A stretch of 55,670 nucleotides of DNA from Chryseobacterium indologenes (GCA_001013295.1 LAZY01000007.1:1-55670); one strand, 5' to 3'; shown: positions 12,108 to 20,393, counted from the first letter of the stretch. Program-made: numbers and translations. Notes: generated by a model from the letters alone, not told the origin.

Positions 12108-12327
12108 TCATTGTTTTATTTAAGATATTTCCATAAAAAATAGAGGCTTTTGAATCTTTAACTTCAGATCCGTGTAATTGCATCACTTCCGGTTGCATTA
12201 TTATTTTTTTAAGGTTACAGACTTATAAGGAATTATATTTTAAGTCTGATTATCAGATGGGTGGTTTTTATTTTTACTTTAAGATTAATTTAACCATAAT
12301 AAGACGGGAAAAATTTTCTTTTTTGAT

Positions 12328-12335
12328 TAAATTTG
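12328..12335 (+). promoter_or_regulatory. -7 box TAAATTTG of tpx
   Basis: A perfect TAnnTTTG box lies 22 bases before the tpx ATG, in an AT-rich 300-base spacer that otherwise shows nothing. Confidence 0.5.
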
Positions 12336-12357
12336 AAAAACTAAAAAAATAAATATT

Positions 12358-12861
12358 ATGTCAACGACAATCACTTTAAAAGGAAACGAAGTACACACAA
12401 TAGGAACTTTACCATCTGTAGGAGCAACTGTAAAAGATTTTGCACTGGTAGATTCAGGTCTGAATGTAAAGACTCTTGAGACTTTTGAAGGTAAAAAGAA
12501 AGTATTCAATATTTTCCCAAGTATTGATACCCCTACTTGCGCAGCCTCTTCAAGAAAATTTAATGAAGAAGCTTCAAAATTAGACAATACAGTAATCATC
12601 AACGTTTCAAAAGATCTTCCGTTTGCATTAGGGAGATTCTGTGCCGCTGAAGGATTGAATAATGTAGAGACTCTTTCAGACTTCAGAAGCAGCTTTGGTG
12701 ACGATTATGAAGTGACTATTGCAGATTCACCATTGAAAGGATTGTTGAGCCGCGCGGTAATCGTAACAGACGAAAACAACAAAGTGGTATATACAGAACA
12801 GGTTTCTGAAATTGCTGACGAGCCTAACTATGATGCAGCATTGGCAGCATTAAACCAATAG
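12358..12861 (+). CDS. tpx: thiol peroxidase
   Basis: This 167-residue atypical 2-Cys peroxiredoxin reduces hydrogen and alkyl peroxides using thioredoxin. The peroxidatic Cys61 sits in the motif PSIDTPTC and the resolving Cys95 in GRFCAAEG, the same positions as in the Escherichia coli enzyme. Length matches the family. It stands alone with its own -7 box and a terminator at 12878-12914, next to a Crp/Fnr regulator that points the same way. Confidence 0.96.
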   Translation: MSTTITLKGNEVHTIGTLPSVGATVKDFALVDSGLNVKTLETFEGKKKVFNIFPSIDTPTCAASSRKFNEEASKLDNTVIINVSKDLPFALGRFCAAEGLNNVETLSDFRSSFGDDYEVTIADSPLKGLLSRAVIVTDENNKVVYTEQVSEIADEPNYDAALAALNQ

Positions 12862-12877
12862 TAGAAATAATCTTTGT

Positions 12878-12914
12878 AAAAAGCCTTGTGAAATTTTTTT
12901 GCAGGGCTTTTTTT
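12878..12914 (+). terminator. terminator of tpx
   Basis: AAAAAGCCTTG pairs imperfectly with CAGGGCTTTTT across an AT-rich loop, ending in a T run. Confidence 0.7.
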
Positions 12915-12943
12915 GAATGTAAAAACTTTAAAAATAACACCGA

Positions 12944-13519
12944 ATGACGTCTGATAATTATGAAAAATATGGGGCGCTTTTTCAGGTAGACTCAGATCAC
13001 TTTGAAGAATTCTACGCTTTACTTCAGGATACAAACCTTTTAAAATCAGATTTTTTTCTGAAACAAGGTGACAAATGCAGATACCTGGGCTTTATAAAAA
13101 AAGGAACGATCAGATGTTTCTATATCAATGATCAGGGGCGTGAGATCAACTTCGGATTCTATTTTGAAAATGATTTTTTTACAGATTATGAAAGTATCCT
13201 CTGTGATACCGTTTCCAATATGAATATTCAGGCCCTGGAAAACTGTGAGATATTGTTGCTGAGCAAAGATCATTTGCAGGCATTATATCAAAAAGAAGCC
13301 TATTGGCAAAAATTCGGACGGGTGATGAGTGAAAAAATTTATCTGGATGCCAAAAAAAGGATTGATGATTTAATATGCCTTTCACCCGAAAACAGATACC
13401 TCAACCTCCTGAGAAAAGAACCGCTCCTTTTCCAGAAAATTGCCCAGAAACATATTGCCAGTTACCTCGGAATTACCGAACAATCTCTTAGCCGTATAAG
13501 AGGCCGAATCGTAAATTAA
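12944..13519 (+). CDS. Crp/Fnr-family transcriptional regulator (copy 1)
   Basis: The 191-residue protein has a cyclic-nucleotide-binding-like beta-barrel (about residues 20-115, with FLKQGDKCRYLGFIKKGTIR), a long dimer helix and a C-terminal winged HTH (HIASYLGITEQSLSRIRGRI). It lacks the Cys cluster of Fnr. Its stop codon lies inside a perfect 14-bp palindrome that is correctly placed to activate the next gene, an alpha/beta hydrolase. Two further family members occur at 16730 and 27878 with the same arrangement. The ligand is unknown. Confidence 0.92.
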   Translation: MTSDNYEKYGALFQVDSDHFEEFYALLQDTNLLKSDFFLKQGDKCRYLGFIKKGTIRCFYINDQGREINFGFYFENDFFTDYESILCDTVSNMNIQALENCEILLLSKDHLQALYQKEAYWQKFGRVMSEKIYLDAKKRIDDLICLSPENRYLNLLRKEPLLFQKIAQKHIASYLGITEQSLSRIRGRIVN

Positions 13520-13529
13520 CTTAAGTTAA
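13516..13529 (+). promoter_or_regulatory. palindromic operator overlapping regulator stop codon
   Basis: TTAACTTAAGTTAA is a perfect 14-bp palindrome that includes the TAA stop of the regulator. Its centre (13522.5) is 29.5 bases before the first T of the -7-like box TAGCTTTA at 13552-13559. That puts it near -41.5, the class II position for Crp/Fnr activators. The same offset occurs at three other sites in this window. Confidence 0.65.
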
Positions 13530-13581
13530 CGCCTGATGATATTTAAGATAGTAGCTTTACTATCATCAAATTTTAATCATT

Positions 13582-14271
13582 ATGGAACAAAAAGATTTAA
13601 CCATTATTTTGGTACACGGAGCCTGGGGAGATGGTTCTCACTGGCAATACATCATTCCGTCTCTTGTACAGGCTGGGTATAAAGTAAGAAGTGTTCAGAA
13701 TCCACTGACTTCCTTGCAGGACGATATTGATAAAACAAAAGATCTCATTGACGCTCAGGATGGGAAAGTTCTTTTAGTAGGACATTCCTATGGTGGCGCT
13801 GTGATTTCCGGAGCCGGAAACCATGATAAGGTAGCCGGACTGGTATATATTGCAGCCTTTGCGCCTGACGCAGGAGACAGTCTGGGATCTCTTTTAGGAA
13901 GAAGAGAATCTCCGGGTGGGGCAAGTATCTATCCTGATAGCAAAGGGTTTTTATGGATCAGATATGAAGAATTTCAGTCTGCATTCTGCCAGGATCTTGA
14001 TGATGAAAAAGCATTGGTAATGGCATTGTCACAAAAACCTATTCACGGTCAGTGTTTTGGTGATGTAGCGGGTGAACCTGCCTGGAAAATACGCCCAAGT
14101 TGGTATCAGATCTCATTGCAGGACCGTATGATTCCTGCAGAAACAGAAAAAGAAATGGCAGAACGCCTTCAGCCGAAAAAGATAATTTCTTTAGATGCGG
14201 GCCATGCTTCGTTAGCATCACACCCTGAAGAAGTTACACAGCTTATTTTAGAAGCAGCTTCTTCACTATAA
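13582..14271 (+). CDS. alpha/beta hydrolase
   Basis: This 229-residue cytoplasmic hydrolase shows the oxyanion motif HGAWGDGSHW (12-21), the nucleophile elbow GHSYGG with Ser69, an acid segment SLQDRMIPAE, and the catalytic His208 in DAGHASLASHP. The pattern resembles small esterase/hydroxynitrile-lyase-like members; the substrate is not predictable. A Crp/Fnr regulator lies immediately upstream, with a palindrome at the class II activator position, so it is probably that regulator's local target. A terminator follows at 14299-14338. Confidence 0.92.
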   Translation: MEQKDLTIILVHGAWGDGSHWQYIIPSLVQAGYKVRSVQNPLTSLQDDIDKTKDLIDAQDGKVLLVGHSYGGAVISGAGNHDKVAGLVYIAAFAPDAGDSLGSLLGRRESPGGASIYPDSKGFLWIRYEEFQSAFCQDLDDEKALVMALSQKPIHGQCFGDVAGEPAWKIRPSWYQISLQDRMIPAETEKEMAERLQPKKIISLDAGHASLASHPEEVTQLILEAASSL

Positions 14272-14298
14272 AATTTAAAATACTTATCAGTCACTTAT

Positions 14299-14338
14299 AA
14301 AGCCTTGGGGAATTTTACGTAATTTCACAAGGCTTTTT
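14299..14338 (+). terminator. terminator of the alpha/beta hydrolase
   Basis: AAAGCCTTG pairs with CAAGGCTTT across a twenty-base AT-rich loop, followed by T residues. Confidence 0.75.
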
Positions 14339-14351
14339 AAATAGAATCAAC

Positions 14352-14699
14352 ATGGTGAAAAGAATTGTAGCCAATATCAGAACGAATAATCTGTCGAAGG
14401 CAGATCTTTTTTATCAGGAGATCCTTGAACTGGAGGTTTTGATGGATCACGGCTGGATTAAAACCCTGGGGAATGGTGAAGAAGCAAAAGTTCAGATCAG
14501 TTTTGCTGAGCAGGGCGGAAATGAAACCGAAGTTCCCGATCTTTCCATTGAAGTGGATAATGTAGATGAAATCTATGATAAAATGAAGAACGCAGGCTTT
14601 GAAATAAAGTACGAGTTGACCCATGAAGACTGGGGAGTTCGCAGGTTTTTTGTTGAAGACCCGTTTGGAAAGCTGATCAATATACTTACCCATTTATAA
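14352..14699 (+). CDS. VOC-family (glyoxalase-like) protein
   Basis: The 115-residue single-domain protein has the paired beta-alpha-beta-beta-beta layout of the vicinal oxygen chelate superfamily: an N-terminal strand (VKRIVANIRTNNLSKADLFY), and a C-terminal FVEDPFGKLINIL that is the hallmark of the last strand. The family includes glyoxalases, dioxygenases and antibiotic-sequestering proteins, so no reaction can be assigned. The next VOC gene starts 12 bases downstream, so the two are probably co-transcribed. Confidence 0.88.
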   Translation: MVKRIVANIRTNNLSKADLFYQEILELEVLMDHGWIKTLGNGEEAKVQISFAEQGGNETEVPDLSIEVDNVDEIYDKMKNAGFEIKYELTHEDWGVRRFFVEDPFGKLINILTHL

Positions 14700-14711
14700 A
14701 ACTGACTTATT

Positions 14712-15116
14712 ATGAAAGCAGATCGTATTATTCCTATTTTCAGAATCTTCGACTACCAGAAAACTAAAGAATTCTATGTAGATTGGCTGGGATTTGAGAT
14801 CGTCTGGGAACATTATTTTGCTGAAAATACTCCCGTGTATATGGAAGTGAAAAGAGAAAACATCATTTTCCATCTAAGTGAGCATCATGGAGACGGAACA
14901 CCCGGAACCAGAGTTGCAATCTGGGGAGAAGGCGTTCCGCAATATCATAAAGAACTGATTGACAAAAAATATAAATACAACCGCCCCGGGCTTGAAAAAA
15001 CATTCTACGGAGCAGTTTCCTTTACCGTTATTGATCCTTTCGGGAATAAAATTACATTCGAAGAGCCATACGATGAAGTAAAACACAAAGACCTGGAACT
15101 GTATTCGTATGAGTAA
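14712..15116 (+). CDS. glyoxalase-superfamily (VOC) protein, bleomycin-resistance-like
   Basis: This 134-residue VOC protein begins KADRIIPIFRIFDYQKTKEF and has the conserved WLGFEIVWEH, FHLSEHHGDGTPG and TVIDPFGNKITFEEP segments typical of the 'glyoxalase superfamily/bleomycin resistance' group. Such proteins bind metal or sequester small molecules. It is 12 bases downstream of another VOC gene and probably shares its transcript. Confidence 0.9.
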   Translation: MKADRIIPIFRIFDYQKTKEFYVDWLGFEIVWEHYFAENTPVYMEVKRENIIFHLSEHHGDGTPGTRVAIWGEGVPQYHKELIDKKYKYNRPGLEKTFYGAVSFTVIDPFGNKITFEEPYDEVKHKDLELYSYE

Positions 15117-15230
15117 TCAAGCCAACACAAGAAATCAGAAGTTTCAAGTACTTCAGGATACTGATCAAATGATTCTGATCATTAAAAATTAAGATGAATA
15201 AAGCGTACCTTTACACTTTAAAAAAATATA

Positions 15231-16442
15231 ATGAAACGTTCAGGAACAGCAGATTTACCATTACACTACGGCAAAGTACCGCCGTGGCTGTATGAGCGTA
15301 TGTCTGTTCTTGGGCTGTCTATTGTAGAAGTGATCCTGATGGATTATGGTAAAGATGAGGTGCTTCGTCGCCTGGCAGATCCATTCTGGTTTCAAAGCTT
15401 TGGTGCGGTGATGGGAATGGACTGGCATTCTTCAGGAATTACCACTTCTGTTATGGGAGCTTTGAAGCGCTCTATTAATCCGCATTCGCAATCATTGGGC
15501 CTCTATATCTGCGGCGGAAAAGGTAAATTTTCGAGAGAAACTCCGGCAGAATTGATCCGGATTGCGGATAAAACAGGGCTGAACGGAACAGAACTGGTAA
15601 AAGCCAGTAAACTTTCTGCCAAAGTAGATAATACAGCGATTCAGGATGGTTACCAGCTGTATCTGCACAATTTTATTCTTTCAGACAACGGAAACTGGAG
15701 CGTTATTCAGCAGGGAATGCATGAGTCTGACGGTACAGCGAGACGCTACCACTGGCATTCTGCAAATATAAAATCGTTCATTGAAGAACCGCATACCGGA
15801 ATTAATGGGGTTTCGAGAGGGAATATAATGAACCTTACCGATGCTGAAGCGGCAGGAAACAGAAAAGGAATTCTGGATATTTCCCACACAGACTCTGCAG
15901 AAGTAATGAAAGACTTTTCAAGACTGATCCTTCCCGGGCATCATGACGTTCGGGCGTCTGATGTAGATCTGAAGCGTCTGGGCGCACTTTTGTATGTGAC
16001 CCGGGAGCAGCAGCCTCAGAATTTTGAAGATCTGCTGATGCTTGAAGGAGTAGGGCCAAGAACATTGCAGTCTTTGGCTTTGGTAAGTGAGATCATCCAC
16101 GGAGCACCTTCAAGATTTGCTGATCCGGCAAGGTTTTCTTTTGCTCATGGAGGAAAAGACGGGCATCCTTTTCCCGTTCCTACCCATACATATGATGAAA
16201 GCATCAGTATTCTCAGAAAAGGAATTGAAAAATCCAAATTGGGAAATACCGACAAACTGAATTCTTTAAATAAACTTCATCAGATTGTTGCGGCAACAGA
16301 AAAAGATTTTACTCCTGATTTTGATATTCAGGAAGTCATCAGAGAAGAAAGAGAGAACTCCTGGCGTTTCGGAGGGAAAACAGTGATGGGAGATGCTCAG
16401 AAACCAACTCCTCCAAAAGCGATTCAGCTGTCTTTGTTTTAA
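15231..16442 (+). CDS. DUF763 protein with C-terminal clamp-binding motif
   Basis: The 403-residue protein matches the DUF763 family (RSGTADLPLHYGKVPPWL at the start, YICGGKGKFSRETP, and FGAVMGMDWHSSGITTSV). Around residues 268-290 is a helix-hairpin-helix-like segment (LLMLEGVGPRTLQSLALV), which usually contacts DNA backbone. The last five residues are QLSLF, a perfect match to the bacterial sliding-clamp-binding consensus QL[SD]LF. Together these suggest a DNA replication or repair role that docks on the beta clamp, though the family has no assigned function. The gene stands alone; upstream sequence holds CCTTTACACTTT, also seen before the DinB-like gene at 19056. Confidence 0.9.
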   Translation: MKRSGTADLPLHYGKVPPWLYERMSVLGLSIVEVILMDYGKDEVLRRLADPFWFQSFGAVMGMDWHSSGITTSVMGALKRSINPHSQSLGLYICGGKGKFSRETPAELIRIADKTGLNGTELVKASKLSAKVDNTAIQDGYQLYLHNFILSDNGNWSVIQQGMHESDGTARRYHWHSANIKSFIEEPHTGINGVSRGNIMNLTDAEAAGNRKGILDISHTDSAEVMKDFSRLILPGHHDVRASDVDLKRLGALLYVTREQQPQNFEDLLMLEGVGPRTLQSLALVSEIIHGAPSRFADPARFSFAHGGKDGHPFPVPTHTYDESISILRKGIEKSKLGNTDKLNSLNKLHQIVAATEKDFTPDFDIQEVIREERENSWRFGGKTVMGDAQKPTPPKAIQLSLF

Positions 16443-16540
16443 TGATGTTCCGAGGTATAAATTTATCCTCCATGAATCCATTACAAATCTTAACATTCCT
16501 TATAACAACGACAAATTCCCGTATAACCATTCGTCTCCAT

Positions 16541-16582
16541 TGGAGGGGTGGCAAAAATTCAAAGAACTTTTGACGGGGTGGT
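16541..16582. repeat. intergenic GGGGTGG hairpin element
   Basis: Two copies of GGGGTGG (16545-16551 and 16575-16581) flank an AT-rich inverted pair, CAAAA...TTTTG. It lies in the 288-base spacer between the DUF763 gene and the second Crp/Fnr gene. I recall similar GGGGTGG-flanked elements scattered in Bacteroidetes spacers, but cannot confirm this here. Confidence 0.4.
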
Positions 16583-16729
16583 ACTGTATATTATTCCGTT
16601 TAATTTTTGTTCTAGCTAAAATACTTTAATTACAGCGAGGTATGTAATCTTTTTGGTGTTTTGTTTAATAATTATTACCATTAATTCAATTAAAAATTTT
16701 AATTTTAATAACTTAAAAAAATAAACCTG

Positions 16730-17320
16730 ATGACCAATAAATCCCTGGAAGTATGCTATGATTTTCCATTTTTTATGCAGGAAGAGCTGGATGAAATCTT
16801 TAAAGCCCATGAAAAAACATCATTCCAAAAAGGTGATTTTATCCTGGAAGAAGGGAAAACGGCCAATGAATACTATATTCTGGACAGTGGGCTGGCCCGT
16901 TCGTTCGTTAATGATTTTAACGGAAACGAGGTGACGACTCACTTTTTTGTAGAGAATGAGGTGATTATTGAAGTTTTATCCATGTTTCAAAGGGTGCCGT
17001 CTCAGGAAAATATTGTCTGCATTACAGACTGTGAATGTTGGAAGCTTGATTATGATACCTTTCAGGAGCTGTTCCATAAAATTCCCAACCTTAGAGAATG
17101 GGGAAGAGCATGGATGTCGAAAGAGCTTTTCGCCTATAAACAAAGATCTGTAGAAATGTTTACGCTTTCTGCGACGAAAAGGTACCTTAACCTGCTAGAA
17201 CAGAAATCCAAGGTTATACAGTTTGCTCCTCTTAAACAGATCGCTTCTTATCTGGGTGTTACAGACACTTCGCTGAGTCGTATCCGTAAAGAATTGGTTT
17301 CCCATTCCAGGAAAAATTAA
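16730..17320 (+). CDS. Crp/Fnr-family transcriptional regulator (copy 2)
   Basis: The 196-residue protein has a cNMP-binding-like barrel (FQKGDFILEEGKTANEYYIL, about 32-51) and a C-terminal winged HTH (IASYLGVTDTSLSRIRKELV). It is clearly paralogous to copy 1, especially in the HTH (SLSRIR). Three bases past its stop begins a 16-bp palindrome placed to activate the VOC gene at 17398, and a second copy precedes the VOC gene at 17907. A -7 box TAATTTTA at 16700 and an AT-only palindrome near 16666-16677 precede the gene, which could allow autoregulation, but that is weak. Confidence 0.92.
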   Translation: MTNKSLEVCYDFPFFMQEELDEIFKAHEKTSFQKGDFILEEGKTANEYYILDSGLARSFVNDFNGNEVTTHFFVENEVIIEVLSMFQRVPSQENIVCITDCECWKLDYDTFQELFHKIPNLREWGRAWMSKELFAYKQRSVEMFTLSATKRYLNLLEQKSKVIQFAPLKQIASYLGVTDTSLSRIRKELVSHSRKN

Positions 17321-17322
17321 AT

Positions 17323-17338
17323 CTTGCCTTATGACAAG
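17323..17338 (+). promoter_or_regulatory. palindromic operator for the first VOC gene
   Basis: CTTGCCTTATGACAAG is a 16-bp imperfect palindrome beginning three bases past the regulator stop. Its centre (17330.5) is 29.5 bases before the perfect -7 box TAATTTTG at 17360-17367. This is the class II activator geometry of Crp/Fnr proteins. Confidence 0.7.
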
Positions 17339-17359
17339 TTGATTTTCATTCTGCCTTGG

Positions 17360-17367
17360 TAATTTTG
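17360..17367 (+). promoter_or_regulatory. -7 box TAATTTTG of VOC gene
   Basis: A perfect TAnnTTTG box 30 bases before the ATG at 17398. An in-frame upstream start at 17356 would lie before the transcript, so 17398 is the start. Confidence 0.6.
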
Positions 17368-17397
17368 GTTAAAAGTTTAACACCAAAAATTACGAGA

Positions 17398-17808
17398 ATG
17401 AAAGCGAATCAAATTTACGTGAACTTTCCGGTAAAAGATGTTCAGAAAACAAAAGAATTCTGGACAAAGCTGGGTTTTTCTATTAACGAGCAATTTTCGG
17501 ATGATAAAGCTGCTTGCGTTATGATCAATGAAGGCAGCATCTATATCATGTTTCTTGTGGAAGACTATTTCCGGACCTTTATCGACAGACCTGTTGCTCC
17601 GGCCAATACTACACAGGTTCTGGTTTCTATAGGACTCAGCAGCAGAGAAGAAGTAGATCGTGTGGTAAATACTGCTCTGGAGAATGGTGCCTATCAACAC
17701 GAAGAACCCGAGGATTACGGATGGATGTATCAGAATTCTTTTTGGGATCCGGATGGACATGGCTGGAATATCACATTTGCAGATCTTTCCCAAATGCCGG
17801 CACAATAG
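17398..17808 (+). CDS. VOC-family protein (tandem copy A)
   Basis: The 136-residue glyoxalase-like protein begins MKANQIYVNFPVKDVQKTKEF and ends its last strand with WDPDGHGWNITFAD. It is closely similar to the next gene (IYVNxPVKDVQKT, LGFxINEQFS, DGHxW), which marks a tandem duplication that includes the promoter and operator. The family binds metal and small ligands; the reaction is unknown. It probably responds to the Crp/Fnr regulator just upstream. Confidence 0.92.
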   Translation: MKANQIYVNFPVKDVQKTKEFWTKLGFSINEQFSDDKAACVMINEGSIYIMFLVEDYFRTFIDRPVAPANTTQVLVSIGLSSREEVDRVVNTALENGAYQHEEPEDYGWMYQNSFWDPDGHGWNITFADLSQMPAQ

Positions 17809-17831
17809 TCAACACTATGGAGAATATTAAT

Positions 17832-17847
17832 CTTGCCGTATGACAAG
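17832..17847 (+). promoter_or_regulatory. second copy of palindromic operator
   Basis: CTTGCCGTATGACAAG differs by one base from the site at 17323. Its centre (17839.5) is 29.5 bases before the perfect -7 box TAACTTTG at 17869-17876. The second VOC gene should therefore be transcribed independently under the same regulator. Confidence 0.7.
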
Positions 17848-17906
17848 TAGATTGTTAACTCCTCTTCATAACTTTGATTCAAAGTTTAACACCAAAAAAT
17901 TATAAT

Positions 17907-18323
17907 ATGAATATCAATCAGATTTATGTCAACTTACCCGTAAAAGACGTACAAAAAACCAGAGACTTCTGGACAACGTTGGGTTTTGCAATCAATGAAC
18001 AGTTTTCAAATGAAAAAGCAGTCTCTGTGGTGATGAAAGAAGACCAGATCTACACCATGTTTCTGAAAGAAGAATTTTTTCAAACCTTTACCAACAGACC
18101 TTCTGCGAAAGGAGATACCACACAGGTGCTTCTTGCCATCAGTGTAGACAGCCGTGAAAAAGTAGACTGGATCGTAAAAACAGCCATCGAAAACGGAGGT
18201 TCCAAATATAGTGAACCTATGGACCACGGATGGATGTATCAGAGCGCTTTTGCTGATATAGACGGGCATCAGTGGGAAGTGATGTTTGCAGATGCTTCTC
18301 AATTTCCTACGGAATCAGTGTAG
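17907..18323 (+). CDS. VOC-family protein (tandem copy B)
   Basis: The 138-residue paralogue of the preceding VOC protein begins MNINQIYVNLPVKDVQKTRD and ends with FADIDGHQWEVMFADASQF. A longer frame from 17874 was rejected because the -7 box at 17869-17876 overlaps it. The sequence between the -7 box and the start is also duplicated (AAAGTTTAACACCAAAAA precedes both genes). It is followed after 22 bases by a DinB-family gene, which may be co-transcribed. Confidence 0.92.
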   Translation: MNINQIYVNLPVKDVQKTRDFWTTLGFAINEQFSNEKAVSVVMKEDQIYTMFLKEEFFQTFTNRPSAKGDTTQVLLAISVDSREKVDWIVKTAIENGGSKYSEPMDHGWMYQSAFADIDGHQWEVMFADASQFPTESV

Positions 18324-18345
18324 TCACTCATATCATATCATCAAT

Positions 18346-18807
18346 ATGGAAACACTGTCAAACGAAATAGCATTAGTGAAAAACCAGATCGATATTACCT
18401 ACAAAGTAGTTTCTATCAATACAGAAGGGATCACTCATGAAGAATCGATGATTTTCCCCGACGGAGAAGCCAATTGTATGAATTGGGTTCTGGGACATCT
18501 GATCTATGTCAGAAATGGTTTGCTTAATATTCTGGGTGAAGAACCGATATGGGACAAAGAGTCATTCTCGGGATATAACAGAGGAGCAATTGCTTTGGAG
18601 AGAAAAGAGGAATTTGTCAATTTTGAAGAACTCAAGTCTTATTTAAAGCAGTCTCAGGATAAATTAGACACAAAGCTGAATACTCTTGAACATTTCAGTG
18701 CTGAGCAGATTGCAGATATTGCAACACTTTGTTTTCACGAGAATTATCATAGCGGGCAGCTTGGATATATACGCAGGCTTCTGGGAAAACCGGGAGGAAT
18801 AAAATAA
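18346..18807 (+). CDS. DinB-family protein with intact metal site
   Basis: The 153-residue four-helix DinB/YfiT-type protein has the expected three-histidine metal site: His51 in WVLGHLIYVR, and His131 and His135 in FHENYHSGQLGYIRR. Members include bacillithiol and mycothiol transferases and enzymes that act on thiols, but most have unknown roles. It is 22 bases downstream of VOC copy B, and its start was chosen at METLSNEIAL because the upstream extension overlaps that gene. Confidence 0.9.
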   Translation: METLSNEIALVKNQIDITYKVVSINTEGITHEESMIFPDGEANCMNWVLGHLIYVRNGLLNILGEEPIWDKESFSGYNRGAIALERKEEFVNFEELKSYLKQSQDKLDTKLNTLEHFSAEQIADIATLCFHENYHSGQLGYIRRLLGKPGGIK

Positions 18808-19055
18808 ATCGACAGAAAATTTCCGGAGGCTGGAAAACTGTAAGATCTTCTCAATCATAGATTACAGTGAAATCAAAGGTTTACGATACAGTTTTTATTC
18901 CTGCCAACACACTAATTGTTTTATTAATGTATTCGTGCAGGATTCAATTTTATCACAGATAAAATCTTTGCGCCTAAAATATACAGATTATCAATCATTT
19001 TGCGCCTTTACACTTTCCAACTCCCTTTAATTTTCAATATCAAAAAAACAAAATA

Positions 19056-19580
19056 ATGGACACGCCAAAATCAAAAAAAATGGAGCTTGTCATTCCGGCA
19101 TACAGAATGCATAGCCAAAGCTTTATGAATGTTCTGGAAGGTATTTCCGAAGAAGATGCATTAAAAAGAATAGAAAATAAAACCAATCATATTGTGTGGA
19201 TGGCAGGAAACTTCGTCAACATGCGCTATGGACTGGGCTGGGTACTTGGCTTACAGGAGCAGGATCCTAATAATGATCTTTTCTTCCAGGGAAAAGCACT
19301 GGATGAAAGTATTCAATACCCAACGTTAGCTGATCTGAAGAAAAACTTTCATGACATCTCTGCCAAAGTATACCAAAAATTATCGGAAGTTTCAGATGAA
19401 GAGCTAGATGAGATCTTTGAAATCGGGATGAATATTCCTTTCATCAAAGAAACTAAACTCAATTTTGTAGGAATGTGCATCGGCAGGGAAGATTATCTCT
19501 GCGGACAGATAGGCCTGATGCGCAGAATTCTGAACTATCCGGGAATGAAATATGATGTGGATGAAAACCTTAAATATTAA
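19056..19580 (+). CDS. DinB-like protein lacking the metal ligands
   Basis: The 174-residue protein aligns well with the DinB protein at 18346 (WxxGxxxxxRxGxxxxLG, then EDYLCGQIGLMRR against ENYHSGQLGYIRR). All three metal-binding histidines are replaced: Asn52 for His51, Arg144 for His131 and Leu148 for His135. It is therefore likely to be a non-metal structural or binding paralogue. The coding frame is intact, so it is not a pseudogene. Only three bases separate its stop from the next gene, an alpha/beta hydrolase, so the two form a small operon. Confidence 0.85.
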   Translation: MDTPKSKKMELVIPAYRMHSQSFMNVLEGISEEDALKRIENKTNHIVWMAGNFVNMRYGLGWVLGLQEQDPNNDLFFQGKALDESIQYPTLADLKKNFHDISAKVYQKLSEVSDEELDEIFEIGMNIPFIKETKLNFVGMCIGREDYLCGQIGLMRRILNYPGMKYDVDENLKY

Positions 19581-19583
19581 TCT

Positions 19584-20360
19584 ATGGATCCCGTAGAAAA
19601 AGGCTACAAAAAGGTTAATGGAATCCAGCTGTACTATGAAATCTATGGCTCTGGAAAACCATTGGTACTTATTCATGGCGGAGGTTCATCTATTTTGTAT
19701 GATTTTAAAGAAGTCATTGCCAGGCTGCATAACCAATTTCAGCTGATTGGGATTGATCTGCAGAATCATGGGCGGAGTGAGCACCGTGATATTCCTGAAA
19801 CTTTCGAGCAGGATGCCCACGACGTCGCTGCACTTTTAAAAGAAATCCATATTGAGAAAGCTTCTTTCTGGGGATTCAGCAATGGAGGAAATACGGTGAT
19901 GCAGATTGCTCATCACTACCCGGGAATTGTAGAGAAACTCATTGTTGCTTCAGCATTTTATAAAAGGGCCGGAATGATCGATGGTTTCTTCGAAGGCATG
20001 ATGGAAGCTACTTTTGAATCGATGCCAGAACCCCTTAAAATCAATTTTTTGAACCTTAATCCGGATTTTTCAAAACTGGAAAACCTTTTCGATAAAGACT
20101 GTAAAAGGATGCAGACTTTTGAAGACTGGGATGACAAGGTTCTCGCATCCATAGAATCTCCGACCTTATTTATCAGTGGTGATAGAGACGTTATGAAACC
20201 TGAGCATACTGTAGCGATGTGGAGGCTTGTGAAAGATGCCCGGATGATGATCCTTCCCGGTACACATGGGGTTTATATGATGGCTGACTTTGATGGCAGC
20301 GTCAATGAAAATTTAATCAACTTTACTGTTAAAGAAATAGAGACATTTTTAAACAATTAA
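19584..20360 (+). CDS. alpha/beta-fold hydrolase
   Basis: The 258-residue protein shows the oxyanion motif HGGGSS (31-36), the nucleophile Ser99 in GFSNGG, an acid in FISGDRDVM and a C-terminal histidine in LPGTHGVYM. This is the classical epoxide-hydrolase/haloalkane-type alpha/beta hydrolase layout without signal peptide. The substrate is unknown. It follows the DinB-like gene by three bases, so it is probably translated from the same mRNA. Confidence 0.92.
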   Translation: MDPVEKGYKKVNGIQLYYEIYGSGKPLVLIHGGGSSILYDFKEVIARLHNQFQLIGIDLQNHGRSEHRDIPETFEQDAHDVAALLKEIHIEKASFWGFSNGGNTVMQIAHHYPGIVEKLIVASAFYKRAGMIDGFFEGMMEATFESMPEPLKINFLNLNPDFSKLENLFDKDCKRMQTFEDWDDKVLASIESPTLFISGDRDVMKPEHTVAMWRLVKDARMMILPGTHGVYMMADFDGSVNENLINFTVKEIETFLNN

Positions 20361-20393
20361 TATTCAAAATAATAACATTTAAAATTAAAAATC

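Noticed and set aside
16666..16677. TAATAATTATTA palindrome before Crp/Fnr copy 2 as autoregulatory site
   Set aside because: It is only A and T, its centre is one base off the shared spacing, and such palindromes are common in AT-rich spacers.
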